NCBI GenBank assembly: GCA_009691845.1
Contig: SIAJ01000030.1
Location: forward strand, 1-55,459
DNA: 55,459 nt
Direction of reading: 5' to 3'
DNA from: Gemmataceae bacterium
GTDB lineage: Bacteria; Planctomycetota; Planctomycetia; Gemmatales; Gemmataceae
The position numbers and the translations under genes were made by a program. Positions 18,371 to 27,104 of the stretch are shown in pieces; the stretch's first letter is position 1, and the number at the start of each line of letters is the position of its first letter. The notes beneath the pieces were generated by a model. It was not told where the DNA came from and did no database searches. It saw only the letters and a list, made by a program, of their open reading frames with translations.

Positions 18371-19984
18371 ATGGGCCTTATTACGATCACTCTGCTGGGA
18401 ATGTTGTGTACACCGGGCCAGGTCCCTGCGGACGTGACTCCCTGGAACAACACCACCATGAAGATCCCGATCGACTATCACCCCGGCAAACGGGGCGAAA
18501 TTCGGGAACTCCTCCTCTACGTCTCGGCCGATCAGGGCCAAACCTGGCAGCAACATGCCGTGGGCGTTCCGGACAAAGACGCGTTTTTCACGTTCACTGC
18601 CCCAGCCGATGGCACCTATTGGTTCAATATGGTGGTCGTCGAAAAGAGCGGTCGGCGTGAACCGGCGGACATCTTCAAGGCCGCACCGGCGTTGAAAGTC
18701 ATGTTCGACACCAAGAAGCCGGTCGTGAATATTGCCAGCGCTCAACGCGTGGGCGACGATGTCACGGTCGTGTGGAAGGTGGTCGAGAAGAACCCGGATT
18801 GGAGCAAGTTCAAGCTAGAATACAGCACGAACGGGGCCAACTGGACTCCGGTCTCGACCCGTCCGGAAGCGGATGGCTCGGCCCAGTTCAAGGTTGCCGG
18901 CGGCGGACCACTCACGGTTCGCGTGGCACTCACCGACCTCGCGGGCCAAGTGGCCGAGATCACCTCGCCCGTCGCAGGCACCGCCGTCGCTGCCAAACCG
19001 ATGGGGGAACTTGTCACAACTGGTGCCGAATTGCCCGCCCCGCCCACGCCGGGCTTGGGGACTCCCTCCGGCATTGTCGTGCCGCCAGCAATCTCGCCGA
19101 TTCCGGGTGCCCCACTGGGCGATCGAGCCAAGGACCCGCGATTTCCGAACGAAAACAAGGGAACGGACACTTTCCCGCCCGGCCCTGGTTCTCCGGATTT
19201 TCCAAGGGTTTCGTCGGCCGATCCGTCGATCATTCCGCCCATTGGCCCGACTCCGAAGAACGATCCGTTGAACGTGAGCACCACGGCTGCTTCGAATTTG
19301 CCGGCCGCTCAGGTCATCAACGTGACCAGCTTCAAGATGGCCTACGAAGTCGAAGATAAAGGTGCCTCCGGCGTGTCCAAGGCCGAAGTGTACGTGACCC
19401 GCGACGAGGGCCGCACCTGGAGACCATGGACCATGACTGAGAAGCCGGAATCGCCGCTCATGGTCGATCTGGCCAAGAACAACAACAGCCAGGTCGAAGG
19501 CGTCTACGGCTTCAAGGTGCTGCTGCACAGCGGTGCCGGCCTGAGCCGGGAAGCTCCCAAGGGTGGTGAAGCCCCGGACCTTCGCGTCGATGTCGATGTG
19601 ACGCCGCCAATCGTGAAGATCTACGAGCCAGTCCCGGATGCCACGCAGAAGGACACGATGACGCTGCGTTGGCAGGCGGTGGACCGTAACCTGGCGAACG
19701 ATCCGATCACGCTCGAATGGTCCGACGGACCGAAGGGCCCGTGGATTCCGATCACGGTCGCGGATACGATCGGCACCAATGCCAGCGTCGCCAAGCGTCT
19801 TGCCAATTCGGGCTCGTACGCCTGGAAGCTGCCTTCGAACTTCCCAACGCACAAGGTGTACCTGAAAGTCTCGGCCCGCGACGTGGCCGGGAATGTTGCC
19901 GAGGCCACCACGGCCCAACCGATCCTGGTTGATCTCAACAAGCCGGCCGCGGTGAAGTTGAACATCGTGGGTGCGGGGAACTAA
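18371..19984 (+). CDS. Secreted Ig/fibronectin-like repeat protein
   Basis: A 537-residue protein starting at ATG 18371 behind a G-rich ribosome binding site. A short hydrophobic leader (MGLITITLLGMLCTPGQV) precedes several beta-sandwich repeats with the pattern Y-S-DGG-W (LLYVSADQGQTWQQHAV, LEYSTNGANWTPV, VYVTRDEGRTWRPW, LEWSDGPKGPWIPI). These end in VSARDVAGNVAEA-type strands. A Pro-rich linker of about 90 residues splits the repeats into two pairs. No catalytic motif is visible. A surface-layer or cell-envelope role is likely but unproven. A strong terminator follows the gene. Confidence 0.7.
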   Translation: MGLITITLLGMLCTPGQVPADVTPWNNTTMKIPIDYHPGKRGEIRELLLYVSADQGQTWQQHAVGVPDKDAFFTFTAPADGTYWFNMVVVEKSGRREPADIFKAAPALKVMFDTKKPVVNIASAQRVGDDVTVVWKVVEKNPDWSKFKLEYSTNGANWTPVSTRPEADGSAQFKVAGGGPLTVRVALTDLAGQVAEITSPVAGTAVAAKPMGELVTTGAELPAPPTPGLGTPSGIVVPPAISPIPGAPLGDRAKDPRFPNENKGTDTFPPGPGSPDFPRVSSADPSIIPPIGPTPKNDPLNVSTTAASNLPAAQVINVTSFKMAYEVEDKGASGVSKAEVYVTRDEGRTWRPWTMTEKPESPLMVDLAKNNNSQVEGVYGFKVLLHSGAGLSREAPKGGEAPDLRVDVDVTPPIVKIYEPVPDATQKDTMTLRWQAVDRNLANDPITLEWSDGPKGPWIPITVADTIGTNASVAKRLANSGSYAWKLPSNFPTHKVYLKVSARDVAGNVAEATTAQPILVDLNKPAAVKLNIVGAGN

Positions 19985-19992
19985 GCAGAGTA

Positions 19993-20015
19993 GTCGGCAC
20001 ACTCCGTGTGCCGAC
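19993..20015. repeat. Palindrome of the GTCGGCACAC family
   Basis: A perfect 10-bp inverted repeat around TCC (GTCGGCACAC...GTGTGCCGAC). Related copies lie at 30375-30397, 50771-50791 and near 50875-50896, always between genes. Confidence 0.7.
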
Positions 20016-20026
20016 GTTTGCGATCA

Positions 20027-20060
20027 AAAGGGCACGACGCCAAACGTCGTGCCCTTTTTT
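20027..20060 (+). terminator. Rho-independent terminator
   Basis: A perfect stem GGGCACGACG/CGTCGTGCCC with loop CCAAA, preceded by AAA and followed by TTTTTT. It ends the transcript of 18371-19984 and insulates the terminase module that follows. Confidence 0.9.
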
Positions 20061-20072
20061 CGTACGAATTTT

Positions 20073-20130
20073 CAGAGCCGCGACCGTTAGGGAGCGGGCA
20101 GCGGCCAGCTCCCTAACAGTCGCGGCTCCG
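20073..20130. repeat. Long palindrome, GAGCCGCGACCG family, copy 1
   Basis: The left arm begins GAGCCGCGACCGTTAGGGAG and the right arm is its complement with one difference (CTCCCTAACAGTCGCGGCTC), around a loop of about 18 bases. Two more copies stand at 34472-34531 and 41728-41786. All three lie between genes, two of them next to phage-type genes. Confidence 0.75.
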
Positions 20131-20152
20131 AAAGAATTCTGCAAAGATTTCT

Positions 20153-20207
20153 CAAACTCGCCTTCACTTTCGACGACTTCGCGCTACTTCTCTATTTGCA
20201 CGTCGGA
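20153..20207 (+). promoter_or_regulatory. Element shared with the capsid operon (copy A)
   Basis: By hand alignment this 55-bp stretch matches 37541-37595 at 41 of 55 positions without gaps, including the exact 13-mer CGACTTCGCGCTA (20174-20186) and nearby TTCAC and TCTCT blocks. It lies 40 bases before the terminase small subunit gene. Both copies are intergenic and precede the two halves of the phage-type head genes. A common promoter/operator or packaging-site core is the likely reading. Confidence 0.55.
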
Positions 20208-20246
20208 GGGTCCGTCATTTCCACTCCTCTCACCCAACACTTCACC

Positions 20247-20714
20247 ATGAACACTCCACCCAAACGACTCCAGCGGCCTGTTGAACGAGCGGCCGAACTG
20301 CGTGTCTCCGGTCTCTCCTGGCCACAGGTTGCCCAGAAAATGTGTCGCAATGTGAAGACCATTCAGGAATGGCAGAGGTACTACCCCGAGCACTGGAAAC
20401 AACTCGTCGAAACGGCCCGGCAAGCACAGGCCGACGAAGGAGCGGATGAAGCCGTCTCCGTGCTGCGAAACCAACTTCGTGGCGAAGAGTACAAGGTAAC
20501 ACAAGTCGCGGCCCGGGAACTCATCAGCAACAAACGCTCGCTGGACGTGGCGTCCACGCCGCCGGTTCCCAGTGTCTTGCATCGCTTCGTGGATTATCTG
20601 GAGGGCCTGACCGATGAGCAATTTACTACCCTCGTGGGCGAACGAAATCTGGAAATCACTGGCCGGCCTCCGGTCGCTGTGGTTGATGTGGAAAATCCGC
20701 CTGGCGCGGCGTGA
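20247..20714 (+). CDS. Putative phage terminase small subunit (HTH type)
   Basis: A 155-residue protein beginning at ATG 20247. The N-terminal helix-turn-helix (RAAELRVSGLSWPQVAQKMC, then NVKTIQEWQRYYP) is of the kind found in phage small terminases, which bind DNA and recruit the large subunit. A helical middle and a short C-terminal tail complete it. The terminase large subunit gene starts inside its last 100 bases in another frame, as is usual for this gene pair. It shows no similarity to the other small terminase at 4661-5290. The assignment rests on the motif and position. Confidence 0.7.
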   Translation: MNTPPKRLQRPVERAAELRVSGLSWPQVAQKMCRNVKTIQEWQRYYPEHWKQLVETARQAQADEGADEAVSVLRNQLRGEEYKVTQVAARELISNKRSLDVASTPPVPSVLHRFVDYLEGLTDEQFTTLVGERNLEITGRPPVAVVDVENPPGAA

Positions 20715-22017
20715 CCCCAATACGTTTGTCTCGTTCTGCTTCAAGGACCCTTCCGGCACCCCGTTGCAGCAGGCTCCAATTCACCGCGAATTGCAAGCGT
20801 TTTTGAGCGAACAGCCGAAAGGGCTCATCGAGTTGCCTCGCGATCACGGCAAGAGCACGCAGGTGTGTGCCCGCCTGATTTGGGAATTGGGCCACGACCC
20901 GAGTCTGCGGATCATCGTCGTTTGCGCCAGCGAGGCGCTGGCTGCGGAACGCTGCCGATTCATTCGCGAGGCCATCGAGAGCAACCCAGAATTGAAGCTG
21001 GTCTTTCCAAACCTGTTGCCGACGCGACCGTGGTCGGACACCCGGCTGATGGTGGCTCGACCCGCGAACGTGATCGGCCCCAGCCTGACGGCCATCGGCA
21101 TCGGGGCGTCCTCCACCGGATCGCGAGCGGACATCCTGGTCTGCGACGACATCGTCGACGTGAAAGCCCTGCATAGCCGAGCCCAACGCGACCGCGTCAA
21201 GCAGAACTTCCGCAACAACCTGATGAACCTGCTCGAACCCGATGGTCGCTTCTGGGGCTTGTGTACTCCCTGGCACCGGGCCGATCTGAACGCGGAGTTG
21301 AAGCAGAACACGGCTTACCCGCTGTTTCGCCGGGCGATTGGCGATGATCTCCAACCGGTCTGGGAGGAACGCTGGCCGACGAGTGCGCTCGCAGCACGCA
21401 AGGCCGAGATCGGTGCAGCCTCGTTCGCACGCGGCTATCGCCTGGTGCCGTTGGCGGATGATCACACTGCGATTCGATTGGAATGGGTGAAGTACTGGAC
21501 CAAGGAAGTGGAACGAAACCGCACGATCCTTTCGGTCGATCCAGCAATTTCAACGCAGAACCGGGCGGATCGGTCGGCGCTGGTGGTGCTTGCGGAATGC
21601 GGCAACGAAATTCGCTGTGTGGATATGAAAGCCTGGCGTGTCAGTACTCCCGATCTCATTTCGCTCATTGGGATGATGGATTCGCAGTGGCACCCGGACG
21701 TCATTCTGTTCGAAAGCAACGCGGCCTTTCGCGGCATCGCCGATCTGATGACTCATCATGCGTCGTTCGGCCCCAAGGTTGTGAAGATCACGAACACCAG
21801 CGATAAAGGTTCGCGCATCGGTGCGTTTAGCGTGCCCGTCGAAAACGGAAAATTCTTGCTGAAGGGAAAGGAGGATGCGAAGTGTGTCGACCCGGCTCAA
21901 CATGAACTGCTCGACGAGATGATCACGTTTCCCGTGGGTGAACACGATGACCTGTTGGATGCAGCCGCGATGGGCACGGCGTACTTGCTGGGAACGCGGG
22001 AGCCGAGAGTGTGGTGA
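20614..22017 (+). CDS. Phage terminase large subunit
   Basis: A 467-residue packaging motor starting at ATG 20614 after GAGGG. The ATPase half has a Walker A variant ELPRDHGKST, CASEALAAERCRF, Walker B ILVCDDIVD and the coupling motif GRFWGLCTPWH. The nuclease half shows the three acidic sites: LSVDPAIS, ILFESN and EHDDLLDAAAMG. All motifs needed for activity are present and the length is normal, so the gene is not visibly decayed. It is transcribed with the small subunit and the downstream ATPase-acyltransferase. The matching portal gene is 16 kb away. Confidence 0.93.
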   Translation: MSNLLPSWANEIWKSLAGLRSLWLMWKIRLARRDPNTFVSFCFKDPSGTPLQQAPIHRELQAFLSEQPKGLIELPRDHGKSTQVCARLIWELGHDPSLRIIVVCASEALAAERCRFIREAIESNPELKLVFPNLLPTRPWSDTRLMVARPANVIGPSLTAIGIGASSTGSRADILVCDDIVDVKALHSRAQRDRVKQNFRNNLMNLLEPDGRFWGLCTPWHRADLNAELKQNTAYPLFRRAIGDDLQPVWEERWPTSALAARKAEIGAASFARGYRLVPLADDHTAIRLEWVKYWTKEVERNRTILSVDPAISTQNRADRSALVVLAECGNEIRCVDMKAWRVSTPDLISLIGMMDSQWHPDVILFESNAAFRGIADLMTHHASFGPKVVKITNTSDKGSRIGAFSVPVENGKFLLKGKEDAKCVDPAQHELLDEMITFPVGEHDDLLDAAAMGTAYLLGTREPRVW

Positions 22018-22069
22018 ACGGGCGAATCAATCGTGGGAAAGACCATAAACACTTCACGAAAGACACATC

Positions 22070-23314
22070 ATGCAACCCATCAACATTCGTTATGGATTTC
22101 AGCCCGTTCGACGCAGCCTCGCCACTGGCCGCGTGGCCGACCTCTTTGGACTCGATGCCGAGGAGACCGGGCACACCGTTGCCGAGAATCTTTTGCTCGA
22201 CATTCGGCCGGGCGATCTCGTGCTCTTCACCGGCCCATCCGGAAGCGGCAAGTCGTCGCTGCTGCGGGCTACAGGCGAACAACTCGGGGCCGTGAATGCC
22301 ATGACCTACTCGCTGTGGGAACGGCCGCTGGTCGATGCGCTCGCAGGCGACCTGGAAGATCGGCTGAGCCGGCTGGCGGCCTGTGGGTTATCCGAAGCCA
22401 GGCTACTGTTGCGAACGCCGAGCGAACTTTCGGACGGACAACGCTATCGCTTCCGGATCGCCGTGGCACTCGGCTACGCCCAGGGGACCGAATCGCGCTT
22501 CCTGATGGCCGACGAGTTTGCCGCGTATCTCGATCGCACGCTGGCGAAGGTTCTGGCCTACAATCTGCGGAAGCTGGCGACACGAACGCGCATCGGCATC
22601 CTGCTCGCCACCACGCACGAGGATCTGGCCGACGACCTGAGGCCGGACGTCCATGTTCGCTGCCGAGGTGAAGGCGAAATTCTTCCGCTTCGCAACGATT
22701 CGGCACGGGAATCGCGACCCATCTCGTTTGCAAACGACCTACGCATCGAGGAAGGCACGTGGGCGGACTGGAAGCCATTCGCGAAATGGCACTATCGCAG
22801 CCATCATCTGGCCTTCGTGAAGCGGATCGTGCTACTCAAGCACGGCGACGAGCCGATCGGCATCTGCGTCTTCTCCTGCCCGGCCGCGTCGCTCTCGCTG
22901 CGAACGAGATACTTCGGCTTGCAGAACCCGCGTTCCCGCCTGGCCCTGGCGGCTCTCAACGCGCAAATGTGGTTGCTCTCGCGGGTCGTGCTGAATCCGA
23001 CTTATCGCGGTGCGGGTATCGCGGTCAAGTTCGTTCGCCAGGCTTGCGAGTCGTGTCCCATACCGTGGATCGAAACACTCAGCGCCATGGGCCATGCGAA
23101 TCCGTTCTTCGAACACGCTGGCTTCACCCGCGTGGGTGTCATCCAGGCGAGCCGGGAGCGTCAGCGACCGGAGATCGGCGGCCAATACGCCGGCCACACT
23201 CGCCTGAGTCGCGAGACAATCGAGAAGAGCCGCCACAGCGAACCGGTGTATTATGTGTTGGACAACCGTGCGAAACTGGCAAGCGCGACGCTTGCCCTAC
23301 CGTCGAGGGTTTGA
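22070..23314 (+). CDS. ABC-type ATPase fused to acyltransferase-like domain (COG2401 type)
   Basis: A 414-residue soluble protein. Residues 40-210 form an ABC ATPase: Walker A FTGPSGSGKSSLL, signature ELSDGQRYRFRIA, Walker B RFLMADEF and switch His in LLATTHED. Residues 235-400 are GNAT-like: FAKWHYRSHHLAFVKRIVLL, then EPIGICVFSC, LNPTYRGAGIAVKFV and NPFFEHAGFTRVG. This arrangement is the one described for COG2401. No membrane partner exists, so it is not a transporter. It sits 52 bases after the terminase and shares its strand. The Mom DNA-modifying enzyme of phage Mu is also GNAT-like, so DNA modification is a possible but unproven role. Confidence 0.75.
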   Translation: MQPINIRYGFQPVRRSLATGRVADLFGLDAEETGHTVAENLLLDIRPGDLVLFTGPSGSGKSSLLRATGEQLGAVNAMTYSLWERPLVDALAGDLEDRLSRLAACGLSEARLLLRTPSELSDGQRYRFRIAVALGYAQGTESRFLMADEFAAYLDRTLAKVLAYNLRKLATRTRIGILLATTHEDLADDLRPDVHVRCRGEGEILPLRNDSARESRPISFANDLRIEEGTWADWKPFAKWHYRSHHLAFVKRIVLLKHGDEPIGICVFSCPAASLSLRTRYFGLQNPRSRLALAALNAQMWLLSRVVLNPTYRGAGIAVKFVRQACESCPIPWIETLSAMGHANPFFEHAGFTRVGVIQASRERQRPEIGGQYAGHTRLSRETIEKSRHSEPVYYVLDNRAKLASATLALPSRV

Positions 23315-23317
23315 ACT

Positions 23318-24217
23318 ATGAATCGCCGTGAATTCCTTGCCACCACCTCCCTCGGGCTTGCGGCCTCGTCGCAGGCGGCAGACGCAGAGCCAATCGCGCT
23401 GGGCTTCAGCCTCTACGGCATGAAGACGCTCTCCCTCGCCGATGGCGTGAAGGCGTGCAGTCAGATCGGCTACGACTCCGTTGAGTTGGCCGTCATGCCC
23501 GGCTGGCCTGGCGAGCCGAAATTGCTTTCGGCGGATGATCGCAAGGATCTGCGAACGCGGCTGAAGGATGCCCGCCTGAGTTTGCCGGCCATCATGGAGA
23601 ACTGCCCGCTGGACGGCAAAGACGAGTATCTCGATCGTCTCAAGGCGGCTGCGGAACTGGGGCACGCGCTTTCGCCGAAGGAGCCGCCGGTGATCGAGAC
23701 CATCCTGGGCGGCAAACCCGACCAGTGGGAGGTCGTCCGGAACGCCTTCGCGGATCGACTCGGCAAGTGGGCCAAGCTGGCGGAACGCGAGAAAATCACC
23801 ATCGGCCTGAAGGCCCATCGCTTCGGGGCCACCAACCGCCCGGAACATGTGCGCTGGCTGCTCGACCAGGTGAAGAGCGACCGCTTGCAAGCGGTCTACG
23901 ACTGGAGCCACTTCGAGCAACGCGACATGAAGCTGGCCGACACGCTCAAGGAACTGTTGCCGGTCACGCGCTTCGTTCATGTGAAGGACACCGTGATGGA
24001 AAAAGGCCAAGCCAAGTTCGTCCTGCCGGGTGAAGGATCAACGGACTACATTGCGTTGTTGAAGGGCTTGAAAGATGCGGGCTACTCGGGCAGCGTCTGT
24101 GTCGAAGTCAGTGGCATGGTATTCGGCAAAAAGGATTACGATCCCGTGGCGGCCGCGAAGAAGTGCTATGCGGCGTTGGCCCCGGCATTCGAGAAGGCGG
24201 GGGTCAGGCGAGGTTGA
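23318..24217 (+). CDS. Tat-exported sugar phosphate isomerase/epimerase-like TIM barrel
   Basis: A 299-residue protein three bases after the preceding stop. It begins with a twin-arginine leader (MNRREFLATTSLGLAASSQA). The barrel follows the AP-endonuclease-2-like family: GFSLYGMKTLSL, IGYDSVELAVMPGWPG, GLKAHRFGATN, VYDWSHFEQRD, FVHVKDTV, GEGSTDYIALLKGLKDAGYS and VCVEVSGMVF. Its metal-binding acidic and His residues are in place. Planctomycetes export many such proteins and they are thought to act on sugars. It may be co-transcribed with the phage-type genes only because of position. Confidence 0.88.
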   Translation: MNRREFLATTSLGLAASSQAADAEPIALGFSLYGMKTLSLADGVKACSQIGYDSVELAVMPGWPGEPKLLSADDRKDLRTRLKDARLSLPAIMENCPLDGKDEYLDRLKAAAELGHALSPKEPPVIETILGGKPDQWEVVRNAFADRLGKWAKLAEREKITIGLKAHRFGATNRPEHVRWLLDQVKSDRLQAVYDWSHFEQRDMKLADTLKELLPVTRFVHVKDTVMEKGQAKFVLPGEGSTDYIALLKGLKDAGYSGSVCVEVSGMVFGKKDYDPVAAAKKCYAALAPAFEKAGVRRG

Positions 24218-24219
24218 CA

Positions 24220-24248
24220 CTCCCCCTTCCCTCTTAGGGAAGGGGGAG
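24220..24248. terminator. Hairpin between convergent genes (CTCCCCCTTCCC family)
   Basis: A perfect 12-bp stem CTCCCCCTTCCC/GGGAAGGGGGAG with loop TCTTA, between a plus-strand gene and the end of a minus-strand gene. It could stop transcripts from both sides. There is no T tract, so activity is uncertain. Confidence 0.55.
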
Positions 24249-24259
24249 AAAGACATGCC

Positions 24260-25221
24260 TCACTTTGGCAGATGCCAAACGATCATCGCGCCGTCTTCGA
24301 CCGTGGAGGCGACGCGTTCATTGTTCAGGAACACGTCTTGCGTGACCGCCTTCCTGTGCTCGGCGAGTTTGGCGATCTCTTTGCCGGTCTTTAGATCCCA
24401 GAGACGCACGGTCGTATCCGCACTGGAAGAAACCAGCCGCTTTCCGTCCGCTGAGACCGCGAGGCTCGTCACGCCCTTCGTGTGTCCTTCGAACGTCCGC
24501 GTGACTTTCCCGGCTGCCATATCGACTTGCTTGATCGCGCCGGCGTTATCCGCGGCCGAGACGAACTGCTTGCCATCGGGGAGAAAGGCCAGTGCAGTCA
24601 CCTCCCCCTTATGATCGGAGAAGAGGTTGATCTGCTTGCCATTCTTCAGGTCCCACAGGCTCACGTATCCCTTGGCGTTGCCCGCGATTGCCCGTTCGCC
24701 GTTGGCCGTGATCGCGACGGAGCGGGGGATTCGACCAAGCCATCCGGAATGCGCATCGAGCGTTCGAGCTTGCCGGTCGCCACTTCAAACAGCCGGATGC
24801 TTGCATCGCCGCCCGCGGTGAGGATTCGCTTTCCGTCCGGAGTAATGGCCAACGACTTCACGGCCGTGCTATGCGCTTTGAATTCGCGGATTTCCTTGCC
24901 GGTGGCCGCGTCCCATTGGCGAATGGTGCTATCCTCGCAGCAGGAGAAGATGCTCTTCCCGTCTGGGCTAAACGCAACGCGATGAATCGACGGATGATCG
25001 TGGGCTTTTCATTGAACGAGTTCCTCGCCTTTTACAAGGTTCCAGGTAAGGACGGTCAAGTCGCCAACGGCGATCGCGGCCTGCTTGCCATCAGGCGAAG
25101 GAGCGATGGTCAAGACACCAAGTTGTGGACTCAGGTTGAACTTCTCGAACTTGGCATCCTCTTCGGCCCTGGCTGGGCAAGCAATGACGAAGAGAGCAAG
25201 ACATGGGAGAGTGCGGAACAT
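24260..25221 (-). pseudogene. Secreted WD40-repeat protein, broken by a stop and a frameshift
   Basis: Translation from ATG 25221 gives a signal peptide (MFRTLPCLALFVIACPARA) and a WD40 start, then hits TGA at about 25009 (LVQ, stop, KAHDHPS). The same frame goes on with VAFSPDGKSIFSC and STIRQWDAATGKEIREF, then ITPDGKRILTAGGDASIRLF. Near 24725 the repeat pattern jumps to another frame (SVAITANGERAIAGNAKGYV) beside a run of five C/G, as if one base were lost. The rest reads ALAFLPDGKQFVSAADNAG and LAVSADGKRLVSSSADTTVR, ending IVWHLPK. Restored, it would be one beta-propeller of about 320 residues. Either a recent pseudogene or sequencing errors. Confidence 0.8.
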
Positions 25222-25406
25222 GAGTGAGCCTCCGGGTAATTGAGGGAGTCAGTCTAACGCGCCAAGGAATGGCGGGCTGTAACAGATCGATCACGAGGCC
25301 GGAGCCTGAAGCGTAAGAACCACATGGCTCGACGCTCACCAGGCATGCGGGAGGAAGTTTCAGCACGATCGAGATATGCTTGAGAGCGCAACGGTTCAGG
25401 CTCCGG

Positions 25407-25441
25407 AAAACGAAAACGGCTGGCCAAGATGGCCAGCCGTT
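25407..25441 (-). terminator. Rho-independent terminator
   Basis: Read on the minus strand, a perfect 11-bp stem (ACGGCTGGCCA/TGGCCAGCCGT) is followed by TTTTCGTTTT. It lies 23 bases after the stop of the TonB-like toroid gene and ends the Exb cluster. A wider inverted repeat (CCGGAGCCTGAA near 25301, TTCAGGCTCCGG near 25395) overlaps it. Confidence 0.85.
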
Positions 25442-25463
25442 CGCGTTTCGACTTCACTCGTGC

Positions 25464-27038
25464 TTAGCGTTCGAGTTCCGCCAGGCCGCCGTTATCACGC
25501 TTGTAGAGCGGGAGATGGCGGTAGTAAACTTCGAGCGTCAACAGGGCCAGGCAGGTGGTGCCGAGCTTGCCGCACTGGCTGCCAATGAAGCCCTGGTCCT
25601 TTTCCCAACTGCCACGCTTCTCGTCGTCGCCGCCCTTGTTCTGGAGGTCGATGAGCAGGTCGCGCATCTTCGGGTTCCAGAACTTGTGCCAGTCTGGTCC
25701 TTCGTAGAAGTGCATGACCTGGGTGGCGTAGTAGTAGTAGTACATGTCGAAGTAGCCCTTCTGGGGCGGGAACTGCTTGAGGAAGTCCACGCCACGACCG
25801 AAGGCCGGGTGCCTCGGGCTCATTTCCTGCATGTAGTAACGGCTGAGCAGACCGACCGGGGTCAGCGTCTGCGAAGCACCCTTGGTGGTGTAGCCGTACT
25901 TCGAACCGGAGTCGGTCGAGACGCTTTCCAGAAACTTGTTCGCGTTCTTGAAGACCTTGTCCTTGTCGAACTTGATCTCGGCCAGCTTGCCGGACGCAAG
26001 GGCCTGAACTTGCCAGCCCACGATCGAGGTATCACCCTCGTTCGAAGCCGGGCCGCTGTAGCCCCAGCTACCGTTACGGCCTTGAGCGCCGACGATGTAG
26101 CCAACGGCCATGGTTGCCTTGGCCTTGACGGCCGGGTCCTTGGTCATGCCGGCCGCTTCGCACAGAGCGACCGTCGCGATGCCGACCGCGTACATGTTGT
26201 TCGAGCCAGCGAAACCACCACCGGAGCCGACTCGGCTCATGAGCCAGTCGAGACCACGCTTCACGGTGTCCTTGTACTTGGTGCCGTACTTGTGCGTTTC
26301 GCCAGCGGCGAGGAACGGCAAGAGGGCCAAGCCCGTGGAAGCGATCTTATCCTTGCTGGAGCCATCGAATTCCCACGAGCCATCTTTGAGCTGCTTGCGA
26401 GCGAGCCAGGCGAGACCCCGAGCAACGGCTGCTTCGGATTCGGTGTTGCCACCACCGGACTTGAGCATCTTGTCCTTGGTCGAGCCGCTACGGCCGGCCA
26501 TACCGGGGACCGAGAAGGCCGACCCGCCGCCACCAGGCCCCGCAGCCATCATGCCGGTGTTGCTGAGTTCGGCAGGAGTACCGGCGCCGAGGTCCGGCGT
26601 CAGACCAGCGACGGCCGTCATTGGAGCCGTTTCGTTCGGCTGATCGGGCAGGCCGACGGGGTCTTCCGTGGCTGGTGCCTCGACGTTAACGTTCTCTTCG
26701 CGCTTGGCATCGGTGGCCGCGGCCAGATCGGGGTCGAAGCCGACTTCCTCGTTGGTGAGGTTCTTGTCGTCTTCCTTGGGATCTTCGACTTGCGTGGTGG
26801 TCAGATCGTTCGGGTTGGCGGCGATTTCATTGCCGCCGGACATGAAGATGACCAGGAAGCCGATGACCACCACGTGAATGGCACCGGAGATAACCCAGGC
26901 GGGGATGTGCCGATTGAGCACACGGGAACCCATGTCCTCCCCAGCTACCTCGACCTGGCGGATAACCGGAGCACCTTTCGGTGCCTTGGCATCAGTCTTG
27001 TGATCGAGTTTGTCGTCTGCTTCGTCTTTTGCAGCCAC
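25464..27038 (-). CDS. TonB-like N-terminal anchor fused to squalene-cyclase-type alpha/alpha-toroid domain
   Basis: About 524 residues. I choose GTG 27038 because GGGAG lies seven bases upstream; the frame is open to 27086. A charged cytoplasmic start leads to one membrane helix, HIPAWVISGAIHVVVIGFLV, which has the Ser-x3-His pair of the TonB helix that couples to ExbB/ExbD. An acidic Pro/Asn-rich linker of about 130 residues follows. The C-terminal 330 residues are prenyltransferase/squalene-oxidase repeats: AVARGLAWLARKQLKDGSWE, GLDWLMSRVGSGGGF, YIVGAQGRNGSWGYSGPAS, MYYYYYATQVMHFYEG. The DXDD acid motif of true squalene cyclases is absent. It closes a cluster with ExbB and two ExbD proteins. 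Substrate and mechanical role are unknown. Confidence 0.78.
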   Translation of the reverse strand: MAAKDEADDKLDHKTDAKAPKGAPVIRQVEVAGEDMGSRVLNRHIPAWVISGAIHVVVIGFLVIFMSGGNEIAANPNDLTTTQVEDPKEDDKNLTNEEVGFDPDLAAATDAKREENVNVEAPATEDPVGLPDQPNETAPMTAVAGLTPDLGAGTPAELSNTGMMAAGPGGGGSAFSVPGMAGRSGSTKDKMLKSGGGNTESEAAVARGLAWLARKQLKDGSWEFDGSSKDKIASTGLALLPFLAAGETHKYGTKYKDTVKRGLDWLMSRVGSGGGFAGSNNMYAVGIATVALCEAAGMTKDPAVKAKATMAVGYIVGAQGRNGSWGYSGPASNEGDTSIVGWQVQALASGKLAEIKFDKDKVFKNANKFLESVSTDSGSKYGYTTKGASQTLTPVGLLSRYYMQEMSPRHPAFGRGVDFLKQFPPQKGYFDMYYYYYATQVMHFYEGPDWHKFWNPKMRDLLIDLQNKGGDDEKRGSWEKDQGFIGSQCGKLGTTCLALLTLEVYYRHLPLYKRDNGGLAELER

Positions 27039-27104
27039 GGCTGGCTCCCTTGCTGGGGTCAGGATTCGCATCGCACCGTGCGACACATTCCTCCGACCGA
27101 TGGA

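Noticed and set aside
19993..20130. CRISPR array
   Set aside because: The palindromes here belong to different families, are not evenly spaced and have no spacers or cas genes nearby.
22070..23314. ABC transporter subunit
   Set aside because: There is no permease nearby and the C-terminal half is a GNAT-like domain, so a soluble ATPase-acyltransferase is a better call.
24995..25012. Selenocysteine readthrough of the TGA in the WD40 gene
   Set aside because: No Sec-like context or hairpin of the SECIS type is visible, WD40 propellers do not use Sec, and a second break nearby favours decay or error.
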